A program made the position numbers and the translations under genes. 64,000 nt of DNA from Tamarix chinensis (lineage: Eukaryota; Streptophyta; Magnoliopsida; Caryophyllales; Tamaricaceae). The stretch is taken from positions 104,080,922 to 104,144,921 of the forward strand of contig CM060175.1 in NCBI GenBank assembly GCA_030549775.1, given 5' to 3'. The first letter of the stretch is position 1. Every line of letters begins with the position of its first letter. The notes under the pieces were generated by a model. The model had not been told where the DNA came from. It ran no database searches and saw nothing but the letters and a program-made list of their open reading frames with translations. Positions 49,420 to 60,858 of the stretch are shown piece by piece.

Positions 49420-49689
49420 CTGATTCATTCATTAGTTGGAATTTAAACCTTGTAGTAAATTACATATGATATCTTAATTTTTTAATAACATATTCAAACA
49501 AAATTTTTTTAAACTTTTACCTTTTTTCACAAATTTTCTTATAATTTTTAGATTTTCTTTTTCCTATTAAAATTCAAATGCATATATGCATTAAATTACT
49601 TAAGCCCCACATTTAATGAGTTGTTTATTCTAATTTATAAAAAAAATTCCTTTGTTCTATAATAAAACACGCCAAAATTAGAATAATAA

Positions 49690-50475
49690 GATCATATTTT
49701 TTTATCCTATCGATTTTCTCATTTCCAAATTCCGACAATATTAATAATTTAAAAAAAGAGAGTCATGATTCCTAGAAATTTTCAATTTCTTCTCTTCTAA
49801 ATCTTAACGGTACTAAAAATTTCAAACTTTTCTCACAATTCCTAGATTTATCGCTCAACGAGCCATTTATTTTAATTTCTAGATTATAAAAACAAGATGG
49901 AATATTGTTATGTGGTTCACTTAGAATATTCTTCTATTTGTGATAATTTTTTTATTTTTTAAATAATGACCCCATTAAATGTTCCTACCTTATCAAAATC
50001 CTCCCTTTCAAATTCCAACGATATTAATTATTTCAAAAAAAAATTAATAGTGACCAAATTAAAATTTTCTATACCTATCAATTTTCACCCTCCCATATCC
50101 TAATTGTACTAATAATTACAACTTTGTATCCTTGTTTTTTTTCAAATATTAACCTCGTTAAATTTTCCTATCATATCAATTTTCTCCCGTCCAAATCCCA
50201 ACGATACTAATATTAAATATTGACCACATTAAACTCCTACCCTATTAATTTTCTCTCCTCCAAATTCCAATGATACTAATTATTTAAAAATTTCCTCATT
50301 TTTTTAAATAGTGAACATATTAAAGTTTTCTACCCTATCAATTTCCTTCCTTCCAAATCTCAACATACTACCAATTTCAAATTTTCTCATGATTTCTTGA
50401 ATTTTCTAATTTTTTATTATTTCAAACCCCAACAATAATAATAATTTTAAAATTTTCTCCCAATTTCGAAAATTT
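49690..50475. repeat. Degenerate tandem repeat, unit roughly 70-100 bp
   Basis: The phrase CCAAATTCCAACGATACTAAT recurs in variants at about 50008, 50095, 50191, 50260 and 50353, each preceded by a CCTA-C-TATCAATTTTCTCCC-like stretch and an A/T-rich link. The unit length is uneven. Confidence 0.65.
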
Positions 50476-52260
50476 TATTTTTCCATAAAAACAAAATTAC
50501 CAACTGTTAGATGAGATGAACCAAGGAACAACTAGAATTGAGTACAACTATGCAATGTGTGTTGTTTTTACTATTAAGATTTTATTCTCCATTTATTAAA
50601 ACTATAATGGCATATCCTCCATAATATGTTTTTTCTTTCTTGATTCATAAAGTTTAACAATTTCGTAAAAATTATTTTAATTACCTATTATTTGAGATAA
50701 TGCTTATTATTCTTAATAATTTTCAATTTTCATAATTTAAAACACTATTATCATTTATATGTCATAACTCTATGATATTTTTGTATATTAGTATCATTTT
50801 TAATAATCATAAGACAATATTTGACATCCCCATAGACGGCATGGAATCATCAAACTAGTGTTTTATAATTTTAGAGAAAGAGTTTTTAGTATCTTAAGTG
50901 AGACCTAGACTTTTACTTAATGATTCTTAATCCTAGCCCTCAAATATTGAAAGGTTTTTCTTTTTTAAGATAACTTTATTGATTAAAAAATTAGTTAAAT
51001 TATATATAAATATGTATCAAAATGAAAAAAAAACAGTTTGCATAAAAAAACATTTATATATAAAAAGTCACATTACTGTACATAAAGCATACACCTTTAC
51101 TCGTGGAACACGACTTTACACCCTAACAGGCACGTCCATCTTATTAGAAAATAAATTTGTTCTAATAAATTGCATATGCATATGTATGTAAATAAATAAA
51201 TAAAAAATTTCTTCAACACTATTATGTCAAACATAATTTTATAATTTAAAATAGACATCCTTCTTATTGTGATAGATGTCTACTTTCCAAAAATGATGAA
51301 TGAGATCAACTGAATTCAACGTGGGTCAAAGTATAACATTAATAAAAATAATTGATATAGAAGTAAGAATAAAATCACAATAATAAATTCAATTAAGGCA
51401 CAAAAATACTAAATCAAGTCATATATACTAGAAAGAAATAAACAGAAGAAGTAATTTTTACTTAACATATTACTTGTCGTATTAAAACATGTAGAAAATA
51501 GAGTTGTATCGAATTTTATAGAAATCATACTTGCATCAAACTTATAGAAATAGGAGGAGTCAATGATAAAGAATAAACTGTTTACAAAAAGTACTTATGC
51601 CTATAGGAATTTGTGATTTTGAGTTATTTTAATTGATAATGTAAAAAAGTTTTTTATACTTTATCTTAATTTTTTTTCATTTTTATATGTACAAATAATT
51701 TTTTATTAATTAATTTTAAATGAATAAGATTAAAATTTAACAATTTCTATGAGAAATAAAAAAGGCTAAATACTAACAATCTTAATACCAATGAAAAAAA
51801 ACCCTCGATAATAAGCTTTATTTCTGACGAAAACTCCTCAATATTAATGCCAACGACACGAATCTATTTTGGTTAAAAAAAATCTTTAGTACTACTTATT
51901 ATGAATAAATTTATTATCGGTATTAAGATGGAGTGAAAATTTTCTACCAACTTGTTTCAAGAAAATTTCATAGATAGAGGCAAAAGCTATAAATTTCTTA
52001 TTATTGAGGATATTTTCTTAATAAAGTTGATTAAACTCTTCAGAAATAAAAGATTTGTTTTGATTAATAGTTTCATATGGAAAATTGGAGCTAAGTAAGG
52101 GGATTAATTTTTTTCTTAATACTGACGCTTTTACTCTTATTAATGATGATTTTTCTCTTGTTGCCAATAATTCTAGATGAAAACATTTCAATCAAAATCT
52201 TTAATATTGATGATTGTTTTCCTTATTACCGAGGACTAAATCACTAGTGTTAAGGTTCAT
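50476..52260. other. AT-rich spacer, possibly subterminal transposon sequence at its end
   Basis: No gene was recognised. From about 51780 to 52255 short phrases around TATTA-TGACG, GATAATAAG and TATTACCGAGGAC recur on both strands, as in CACTA-type subterminal regions, but no CACTA terminus could be found. Confidence 0.35.
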
Positions 52261-52269
52261 TGTATCCCC

Positions 52270-52570
52270 CCATATAAAACCTTACCCTAATCATTTCTCC
52301 ACTTATTTTCTCCATGTTGTTGCAGTTCGTCTCTCTTCTATTGAATTCCTCCATACTTTTGCTTCTCAAACTTTCTCCTCCATTCTATTCCCTTTTCAAG
52401 CTACCTTCTTAATTTTCTTTCATTCCTAAAGCTTTCTTTTACTTTTAATTTGGTTTCCTATGTGTTTTTTTGGTAAAATATTAACTATTTTTTTTTGTTT
52501 GTAGGATTAATCATAGTGGAGCACCACCATTGATGCTAGAGCACTGTCATTTTCACCGTAATTGTAAGTT
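52270..52570 (+). promoter_or_regulatory. Promoter-like segment with a possible 5' leader intron
   Basis: CCATATAAAACC at about 52270 looks like a TATA box. It is followed by a pyrimidine-rich leader, a T-rich stretch ending in TTTGTAG (about 52499-52504), a short exon-like piece with CATAGTGGAGCACCACC, and GTAAGT at about 52564. This could be the start of a transposon gene. No long frame follows, so it is tentative. Confidence 0.3.
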
Positions 52571-53355
52571 GTGTGTTTATAGTCTCTATGGATCTTTGGG
52601 TTATTTTTTGAATGTTATATTACTATGTATTTGTTAGTTGATTTATATTGATTTTTTTTGTATTATAAAAATGAAATAATATTCTAAATTAGATTATTGT
52701 AGTTAGGTTGTATAATTAGATAATTAGATTATTATATGTAATTGTTAGCATGCATGTTAGTTGTATATAATTTTATTTTATTATAATTATGCATATGTTA
52801 TATTTTGATAAATATTAGCATGTGAAAGAAGAATATGTGTATATATATACATGTGAGCATCTTAGCATGTGAATATCTTTTTTATGGTAGCATGTTAGCA
52901 CAAAATTTATTGATATGTAACCATAATTTTTATGGTGAGCAATGAGAATGTTAGTGTTTAAATTTATATATTTGATATGCATGTTTTTATAGGTTAGGGT
53001 GCATTCATTAGTAATATTAATATTTTAAATTTTAGCATTAATATATAGATGAGAAAGTGGTTTTAATATATTTAAATTTACACAAATATGCATTCATAAA
53101 ATAATGTATGAGTTAAACGATGTATGTTTGACCATTATTTCTCTTTGAAATAAAATTTGAGCATTATTAATTATTTAATTATTTCTTGATTATTATGAGT
53201 TCACTTTTAATAAATATGTGTTGATAATTTAAATTAATTAATATATATAAATATAATTACATTTATGTAAGGAATTTTAGGTAAAATAAAAAGGTAATGC
53301 TAATTAATTTTACATTGCTATAATATATAATTAAATATTTTAGTTCCACAATAGT
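52571..53355. other. AT-rich spacer
   Basis: AT-rich sequence with repeated words ATGTTAGC/GCATGTGA; no gene or element end was recognised. Confidence 0.4.
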
Positions 53356-53960
53356 TAAATTTTGACTTTAAAGAGTAATTAATGGAAATAGGAAAAATAG
53401 TTCAGTTTTTTTATTTTAATTAATTATACCTTTATATTTAAAAATTAATCCAATACAGCTAAATATTTTAGGTTACATAATAATTAAATGTTAACTTTAA
53501 AGATTTGTTAATGAAAGTAGGAAAATAGGTCCAATTTTTCAATATTAATTAATTTTACAATGTTAGATCTTTTAAAAATTAATCCATAATAATTAATTAT
53601 TTTAGGTACAAAATTTAAACTTTGGCCTTATAAATAATGAATGAAGATATAAGAAAAAATTAGTTGTTTGATATAAATTAATTTTACATAGGTAGGTCAT
53701 TCCATAATAGTTAAATACTTTAGTTTCCATAATAATTAAAATTTGACATTAAACAATATTTAATGAAAGTAGAAGGGTTAAATTTTTCAATATTAATTAA
53801 TTTAAAAAATTTAGACTGTTTAAAACTTAATCCATAATAGTTAAATATTTAAGGTTGCATACTAATTATAAAGCATTGTCATTCAATATATGAATTAGTT
53901 TTACATAGTTGGACCCTAAAAAAAGAGTATATTGGCCTTAAAGAGTGAATAACTGTGAAG
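53356..53960. repeat. Degenerate tandem repeat, unit about 120-135 bp
   Basis: Four or more diverged units share TAATTAATTTTACA, CATAATAGTTAAATATTTTAG, TTTGACTTTAAA and TTAATGAAAGTAGG in the same order, with the last motif at about 53380, 53510, 53640 and 53762. Confidence 0.65.
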
Positions 53961-54859
53961 AATTATTGGTTAGTAATTTAAAAGAAATGATATGAAATAA
54001 AGTCAATGTTAGCTTCAAAATGGGCATTGATATTAAGGTTTGTGATATTGTGCCCTTTTTGTAGGTGGTAATATGGTCGTTAAGCTTTCGATCTAGAAAT
54101 TACAATTATATAATCCAAAATTTACTAAATGATCCACACTCATAGGTTAAATCTTAAAGTAGTATAATCGTAGTAAGAGCATACGATCCTATGCAGGATT
54201 AATAAAATCTTACAATCCTGCATATTAGCTATAATTTTTTTATCAATTTATATTAGAATATTTTTCTCTCTCATTCTCATTAAATTTCTTCCCTCTCTCT
54301 AAACCTTAACCATATTATTTTATATATAATATATATTGAGCATCAACTAATGCAAATAAATTATGAGTGAGATATTAACAAAGTTGATTATTAGAAAGAA
54401 AAATACTTATGAAAAGACCAAACTATATATGTTGAGTAAAACAAATATATTAGATTTATGATGTTATTTGTTTGCTAATATCTATTTAGATCATAGTCAT
54501 CCTTTTTATTTTATTTTTCTATATTGTTAGCTTTATTGTATTCATAATTCATATAATAATAATTTTTATATGCATGCAATCAACAATTTGTTTTACTTGT
54601 TACTTGCTACAACTTAATTAGTGAATAAATAATAACTTAAGAATGATCCTTTTTAGTATTTTTAGCTTTAATTATGGGATTGTGTAATACACAACTATAT
54701 CACGGTCATTTTTTTGTTATTTATAGGATCTTATAATCTTACGATATAATTTTACAATTCATTTTTGATAACTCCTATCAATTTTATATGGAATCTTAAT
54801 TCTAACAACATTGTGGTAAGATGCATTTGTTTCATGACGCATACCCTTTGTACTACTTT

Positions 54860-55310
54860 AAAATGTCTTCAGAGGGAGATATCAGACACCAAGTGAGATG
54901 GGTACATGATGTGTTTGATCGCAAAATATATAGGGTTTGTATCAAGGACCATTTAAGTTTAATTCATATTTTATTTTATTGGCCTTAAATCTTATACGAC
55001 CATAGTTAGAGGCGAGGGTTAGATATCTATGTTTAGTTGTCACTAATATTCCCACTCTATATTTATTAAAGGTGAACATTTTATGAGGCACTATGATCAA
55101 ATAACTAGAGAGTTAATAGTGATTGATAATGAGCAGAGGTCTCAATATAGGATATTAAGAAGTATATACCCTAGTTATCCTAATAACTCATTCGGGGTGG
55201 ATGAACCTTCATTAGAAGAACCGAGAGAGCATATGATTCTACAAGAATTGTGCACTCATTGGTTGATTGAGAATCACTCATCAGATGCTACCATGGGCTT
55301 TAGGAGTTGA
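54860..55310 (+). CDS. Unidentified reading frame, possibly two exons
   Basis: A first piece (54860-54930) reads MSSEGDIRHQVRWVHDVFDR and is followed by GTTTGT, a possible donor. A second (from about 55072, after TTAAAG) reads GEHFMRHYDQITREL and continues to a TGA at 55308-55310. The amino-acid composition is protein-like and the region is less AT-biased than its surroundings. I do not recognise the family; a transposon-encoded accessory protein or a host gene relic are both possible. Boundaries and the intron are guesses. Confidence 0.25.
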
Positions 55311-57785
55311 TTGAGTGCATTAGAGGTGTAATTATGAGGTGATCTTCATAAGGCATATTAGTTCATACTAGCCTAAATAGTTTCTTTTTTTTTGTATTAG
55401 GATTCCTTATTAGATGTTTGGCCCATGTTTTGTCTTATTATTGCATATAGTATTTGTAGTTTGGTTAAATTTTGTATAAATTATACATGTAATTAATATT
55501 GTAGTATTGTTGTTTGCTAAATTTCATTATTGATAATTGATGAACGAATATTTTTACATAGCTACCACTATATAATTATAATGACCAATTAATCAATTAC
55601 TTAACCTTTATAATTGTTGGTTATGTGTCAATATAATAATTATCTAACACTCTTTCTTGAACTATATAGTCCTACTTCAATTATCAGTCTCATTATCTCT
55701 AGTTAAATGGTTTAAATAAATATGATGATTTAGGTTTACTTAATTATTTATCCTTCCCTATTATTATAGAAATTATGTTATTGTTGTCACAACACATTCA
55801 ATTCATATTTATGCTATTCAATCTAAAGTGGATAATCAGTTTTCACATATTTTCTCAACTTGTTAAATAGTAATTAAAAGTGATAAGTCTATTAATTAGG
55901 TATAATGTAAAATAATATCATAAAACACATAAATTAATATATTAATCAAGCAATTATCTATCAATATAAAGAATAGGGTTTCACCATATTCTTAGTAAAA
56001 GATAATTAGAACATGCCATTAATTAAAATAAAAATAACTAAATTAATTAAAGAATATAAATTATACATAAAATATTGAACATAATAATATTTAAATATAC
56101 AATTATAATACTTCAAATTCAAAATAAGAGCTGAGAAAATAATATTGTACTACACGGATAGTCGACGACACTAAAAATTTTCCTCCTCACTCTGGCATTG
56201 TGTTGTCATCCGTTCTTCAATTTTTTTCTCACTATAGTTGTGACACTTATTCATTTTCTATTTTATCTTTTTCTCTGGCATTCTCCTTCTACTTTCATTT
56301 GCTCCATTTCTTATATCTTCCCTTCGCATTTTTCTTCATAGTTTATATGTTTGCACACACCGAGGGTCTCTTATTTTTTGTTGTAGAATATTGGAAAAAA
56401 AATTAGTTGATAAGTAAACACATATAATTTTTTTTATTCTATATTTTTCTATCTATCATTTTCTTTACCATGTGCTTCTATTTATTGTTTTTGTGCATCA
56501 GATGAATTATTCACCCATGGGCCTATGCATGTTGATGCAGAAACATTTTGAGATTTTGATGATTGACTTATGAATCACAATAAAAATAAGCAAGGGTCAA
56601 AATTTGAAGATAACTATTTACCCTATAATATGGATAACATTGGAAAGCTTATCAAATCAGGAGTCCAACACATCTTTTGGATCTCAAATTCGAGTTTTCT
56701 ATACAAAGGTATATATATTTTACCATATGTGTGTCAATGTTTAGATGCGAATGAAGAAAATGTCGTAATTAGCGTTATGGATGTAATTATCTTTTCATAT
56801 TTATTAATTGGATTGTTATTTTCTTATTTGATAATTATGTTAAGTTATTAGTTAGTTAAATTATTTTCTTAATCATTAGGAAATTAGATAGATTTTATCT
56901 TTTATCTTATGATGTATTTTATCTTAATAAGAGTTTGTTAGGATTTAATTATTATTATCATAAGATTCAGTAATTACTATTTGCATGAATAGTATCATAA
57001 ATAGTGATTTTATTAATAGTGTTTATCTTATCTACATTTAGTTTATCTTATTATTGAGGAGGTTACATGAGAAGGTGAATATTGTCCTATAAATATCACA
57101 TGTAAACTCATTATTTGAAGAGGAGAGTGGGATTGAGTTATTAAAATTGAATTTTCTCTCGTTGAAATCCTATAATAGTTTATTTGTTCTATGTTTACAT
57201 TATATGTGTGAGTGGTAAATTAGGTCTCTCTCTCAATTATCTTATATGTGTAAGGGATAATTTAGAAATCCTCTATACCTTTTTTGTGTAGGTTTGTATA
57301 GAGTTATCTAATAAAATTTACTGTATATTTCTTCATTAGAGATCATTTAAGAGTTATTTGTGTGAAGCTTTCAAAGTTAGTTTGAAGAATTGCTTTGCGT
57401 GATCTTTCATCCATATCCTTATTTTAGAATTCATCATTCATTTATTATTATAAAATTACATAAAATAGGGTATTTCCAAACCATTCATCATGTTGTACAT
57501 CACAAGTGAGAGAAAAGAAAGAAGAAAAATTAGAAAGCATAAAGTCTTATAAAAACTTTCCAAACAATTTTTTTTTATTTTCTAGTTGCAAATTTAAATT
57601 ATTTTATGACATAGAAATGATCAGATTTATGAAAATATACTAGAAATAGAAGTTATATATCTTGTTGTTATCTTTTCACCAAATTTTGAATCACCTAAAT
57701 TCTAGTTTGTGTGTGAAAGTTAGGGTCAAAATACAAAATGTGGTCAAAATCTTGTGAAAATTAACTTTAAGCTCTAAATTAATTA
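55311..57785. other. AT-rich spacer with an LTR-like stretch
   Basis: No recognised gene. A frame at 56570-56851 reads NHNKNKQGSKFEDNYLPYN but has no known domain. The stretch at about 56936-57195 (TGTTAGGATTTAATT start, CCTATAAATATCACATG TATA-like box, TTTTCTCTCGTTGAAATCC leader) resembles a copia LTR by style, but no matching partner, target duplication or primer-binding site could be found. Confidence 0.35.
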
Positions 57786-60230
57786 AGTACATGAGATTAT
57801 TATAAAGTAAACAATTAATTAAAAATAATATAAATAAGCTCATATATTATTAAAGTAAAAAAGTATAAAATATATAAAAATATGCGTTATATCAACATCC
57901 CCACACTTAGCTTCTTACTTGTACTAAAGTAAGACACGACTCTAAAAAAATAATAATAAAAAGAGAACAGACTATCCACTTTTGTAGGTATCACGATTGT
58001 ACTTAGCATGTACAACAAGTCCTTTAAACCCCTACGTCACCCTTATAGGAAGAGTAATGTCTCGTGAGGGTTTTGTAAACAATATACCCACAAAATCACA
58101 TAAATCACATAAAAAAAAATACAAATTCACTTATAACACCCTTAACTAATATTCTCTTGGAATCTTATACTTTCATAACACTAACATTATCACTCAACCA
58201 AGATTTAGTATCAAAAATTTAAGAGATTAAGTCCAACATATGGTTCACAAATGAACATGAAAAATATGAGTAGAATAATAATAATAATGAATAAAATCCT
58301 AACTACACCTTAGTCACATCAAGATTCATCCTCTTAAAGGTATACCCTCTTGTTTTTACTTTTTTCTCATATTCATGGCTACATGTGTATAAGCACACTT
58401 AGATATATGAGGTTAGATAATAAGAATAATAAGTAACTCACATATATCAACAAGGAAGGTTCGTATTTTATGGATAATAACCTCACAAAAGAATATCAAA
58501 TACCTGTCAAATGGATCGAGCCATATGCCTGACTCATGTAACTAATCTCCAATAGATCAATTCTTCCCATCTCAAGAGTCAATAAGGAATTCATAAGGGT
58601 TGTAATAGGGCTAGGTTTAAGGGTTTAATGAAGAAAAGATAAATAATAATTCAACAAAATATCTTAAAATCTAGTAGAATCATGATCATATAGAGACTTC
58701 TTATAAATTCAAACTTATCAAGGTATCTCTTCATTATATAACATAGCATCACATAGGCCAAATATCTTCATGTTAGGCCTTCACATCATTTTCACTACTT
58801 CTCTTTAAAATAAAATAAGGGAAGTAAATTAATTGTTCTCTTATTTCTTTTTTTTTCTTCGTATCTTATTTTTTTTTACCTCTCCCACACTTATTCTTGT
58901 TTATGCTCTTTAACACTTTATTTGCATACAACCTTGAATATTTTGCATAAGTATCATTAAAATTTATACTATTTTTTAGAATAAGGGTAGAGATGTATTA
59001 TAGGTTAGATTAGAAAAAATGTAGATGATGAAAAAAATAAAGGTCAATGTAAAAGGCTCATAGGGGTTAAGTAAAGAGTGTATAAATCATGTAAATAAAA
59101 AATAGGGTATGGCTATGTGGTGGGAAATCTTAAGGTGTCTTTATCACTTTCTGGGTGGTTATAACTTAAAAGCTTTGATTAACTCTTGAAAGCTCTAGTA
59201 ATCTCTATAGTTCATTACAAGAGCTACAGAAAGTAATTTCATCAAAAAAAATTAGTGCATATGAGGTTTACAACAAAAAATGAAGCCAATAAAGTATAGA
59301 TTATTTTATGTAAAATGCTCATAAATGAAGACATATAAAGCTTAGAAGCTCACTATACGTTGTGATAAATCTCAACATGCTATGTTGATGGTTAGAATAG
59401 CATACACATTCTCACTATATTTGCATCCAATTACATAGATATGTGTTCCATATCAAAATTAAAACAAAAAATATCCACTTGATTTTATCTTAGTTTTGTG
59501 ATCCTTTGTTAGCATGATTTCAAATATATGTTTGTCATTGACTAGTTAAGGGCTTCTAAGACTCAACAAAAACCAAAAAGACTCAACTAAATACAAATCA
59601 TGCAAAACACTCAAAAATTAAATCAATAATAATAAATACATAAACATATAACAAATCAATGAAGCAACACATAATGACAAAATTTATCAAAAGCAAATAC
59701 CACACCCATAAATTCTTTTTTAGTAGTAGCATAATTCTTTTATGCAGAATTCAAAGTTTTGCTAGAATAATAAATGGTATTGAAAAGTTTATTCATACAT
59801 TGTCGGAGGTGTTATTGTGTTATTTCATGTGTCCTTTTGAATTGTATGTTATTTCTTTAGATTTAATTTTATAATTTGTTACGATTTATGCACTAATGCT
59901 ACACTTTTATAGATGACATGTTACATGTGTTTGATAAAAACCCTAAAAACTTTAAGGAGGTGCCTCTTGTGGAGTGATTTGGTTTCGGGGGAAGGGTGTA
60001 AAGTTATATTTATTTGGGGTGACTCATGTAAATCTTAGATATCTCTTTTAGACTCTTCATCCTTTATATTTTGTTTATCTCCATCATTTTTTTGTATTAT
60101 CTAGAATATATCATTAGATTTATGTTCTCATTTTATATATTCATGTATTCCACTATTTCATCTATTTATTTATGTTTTTTAAGCTTTTATTGTATAAATG
60201 TTTTTAGTCTCACATTTATTATGATAAAGG
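57786..60230. mobile_element. Probable degraded LTR-retroelement sequence (non-coding)
   Basis: The segment ATCCCCACACTTAGCTTC followed by TTACTTGTACTAAAGTAAG at about 57895-57935 matches, from memory, a phrase often seen in non-coding parts of plant LTR elements (CCCCACACTTA...CTTGTCCTCAAG). Around it is long AT-rich sequence without domains. Extent and class are inferred. Confidence 0.3.
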
Positions 60231-60850
60231 TAGGGTTGTTCATGTTATTCGATATCTGATGATCCAATCTGATATCCAAATTGATTTGATCTGAAATATC
60301 AAATAACCAAAGAAATAATTTTTTTTTCAAATCACATATCCAATCCAATAAATAAAAGATCAAATAAATTGAATATCCGATCTACTAAATTATATACATA
60401 TAAACTATAAACACTATTTATTTTTCATAAAATTTTATTTTATATAATAATATATGTGTAGCTACGTATGTAATTTGAAATGAATGTTTATTGTAAGTAA
60501 ATTTTATACTTTTTAATTATTATTTTGATTAAATATTTAATTATTATCTAAATTTTAAAATTAATAATTGAATATAATGTAATTTAATACTCAAATCAAG
60601 TCATTAGATCTTATTTGTTCAATTTGGAGCCATTTTTTTTCGATTAAATAATTTTTTATCTAATATCCTCAATTGTGGCCCACTCGAAAGTTTTGGATAT
60701 CCGACTGATCATTTGTTATCCGATCCGAAACTCCGAATATCCGAAGTGTCAGATATCTAATGCTTTTTCTTGGATATCATATATTTTAAATATCAGAAAC
60801 TTTTTACGAAATTTCTAAAATACCAGATATCTGATCCATGAACACCCTTA
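60231..60850. mobile_element. Non-autonomous hAT element (620 bp)
   Basis: The left terminus TAGGGTTGTTCATG and the reverse complement of the right one, TAAGGGTGTTCATG, form a TIR. The flanking 8-mers GATAAAGG (60223-60230) and TATAAAGG (60851-60858) match at seven of eight positions, the hAT target size. Subterminal GATATCCGA/TCGGATATC words recur inside. It has no coding capacity and needs a hAT transposase supplied in trans. Confidence 0.8.
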
Positions 60851-60858
60851 TATAAAGG

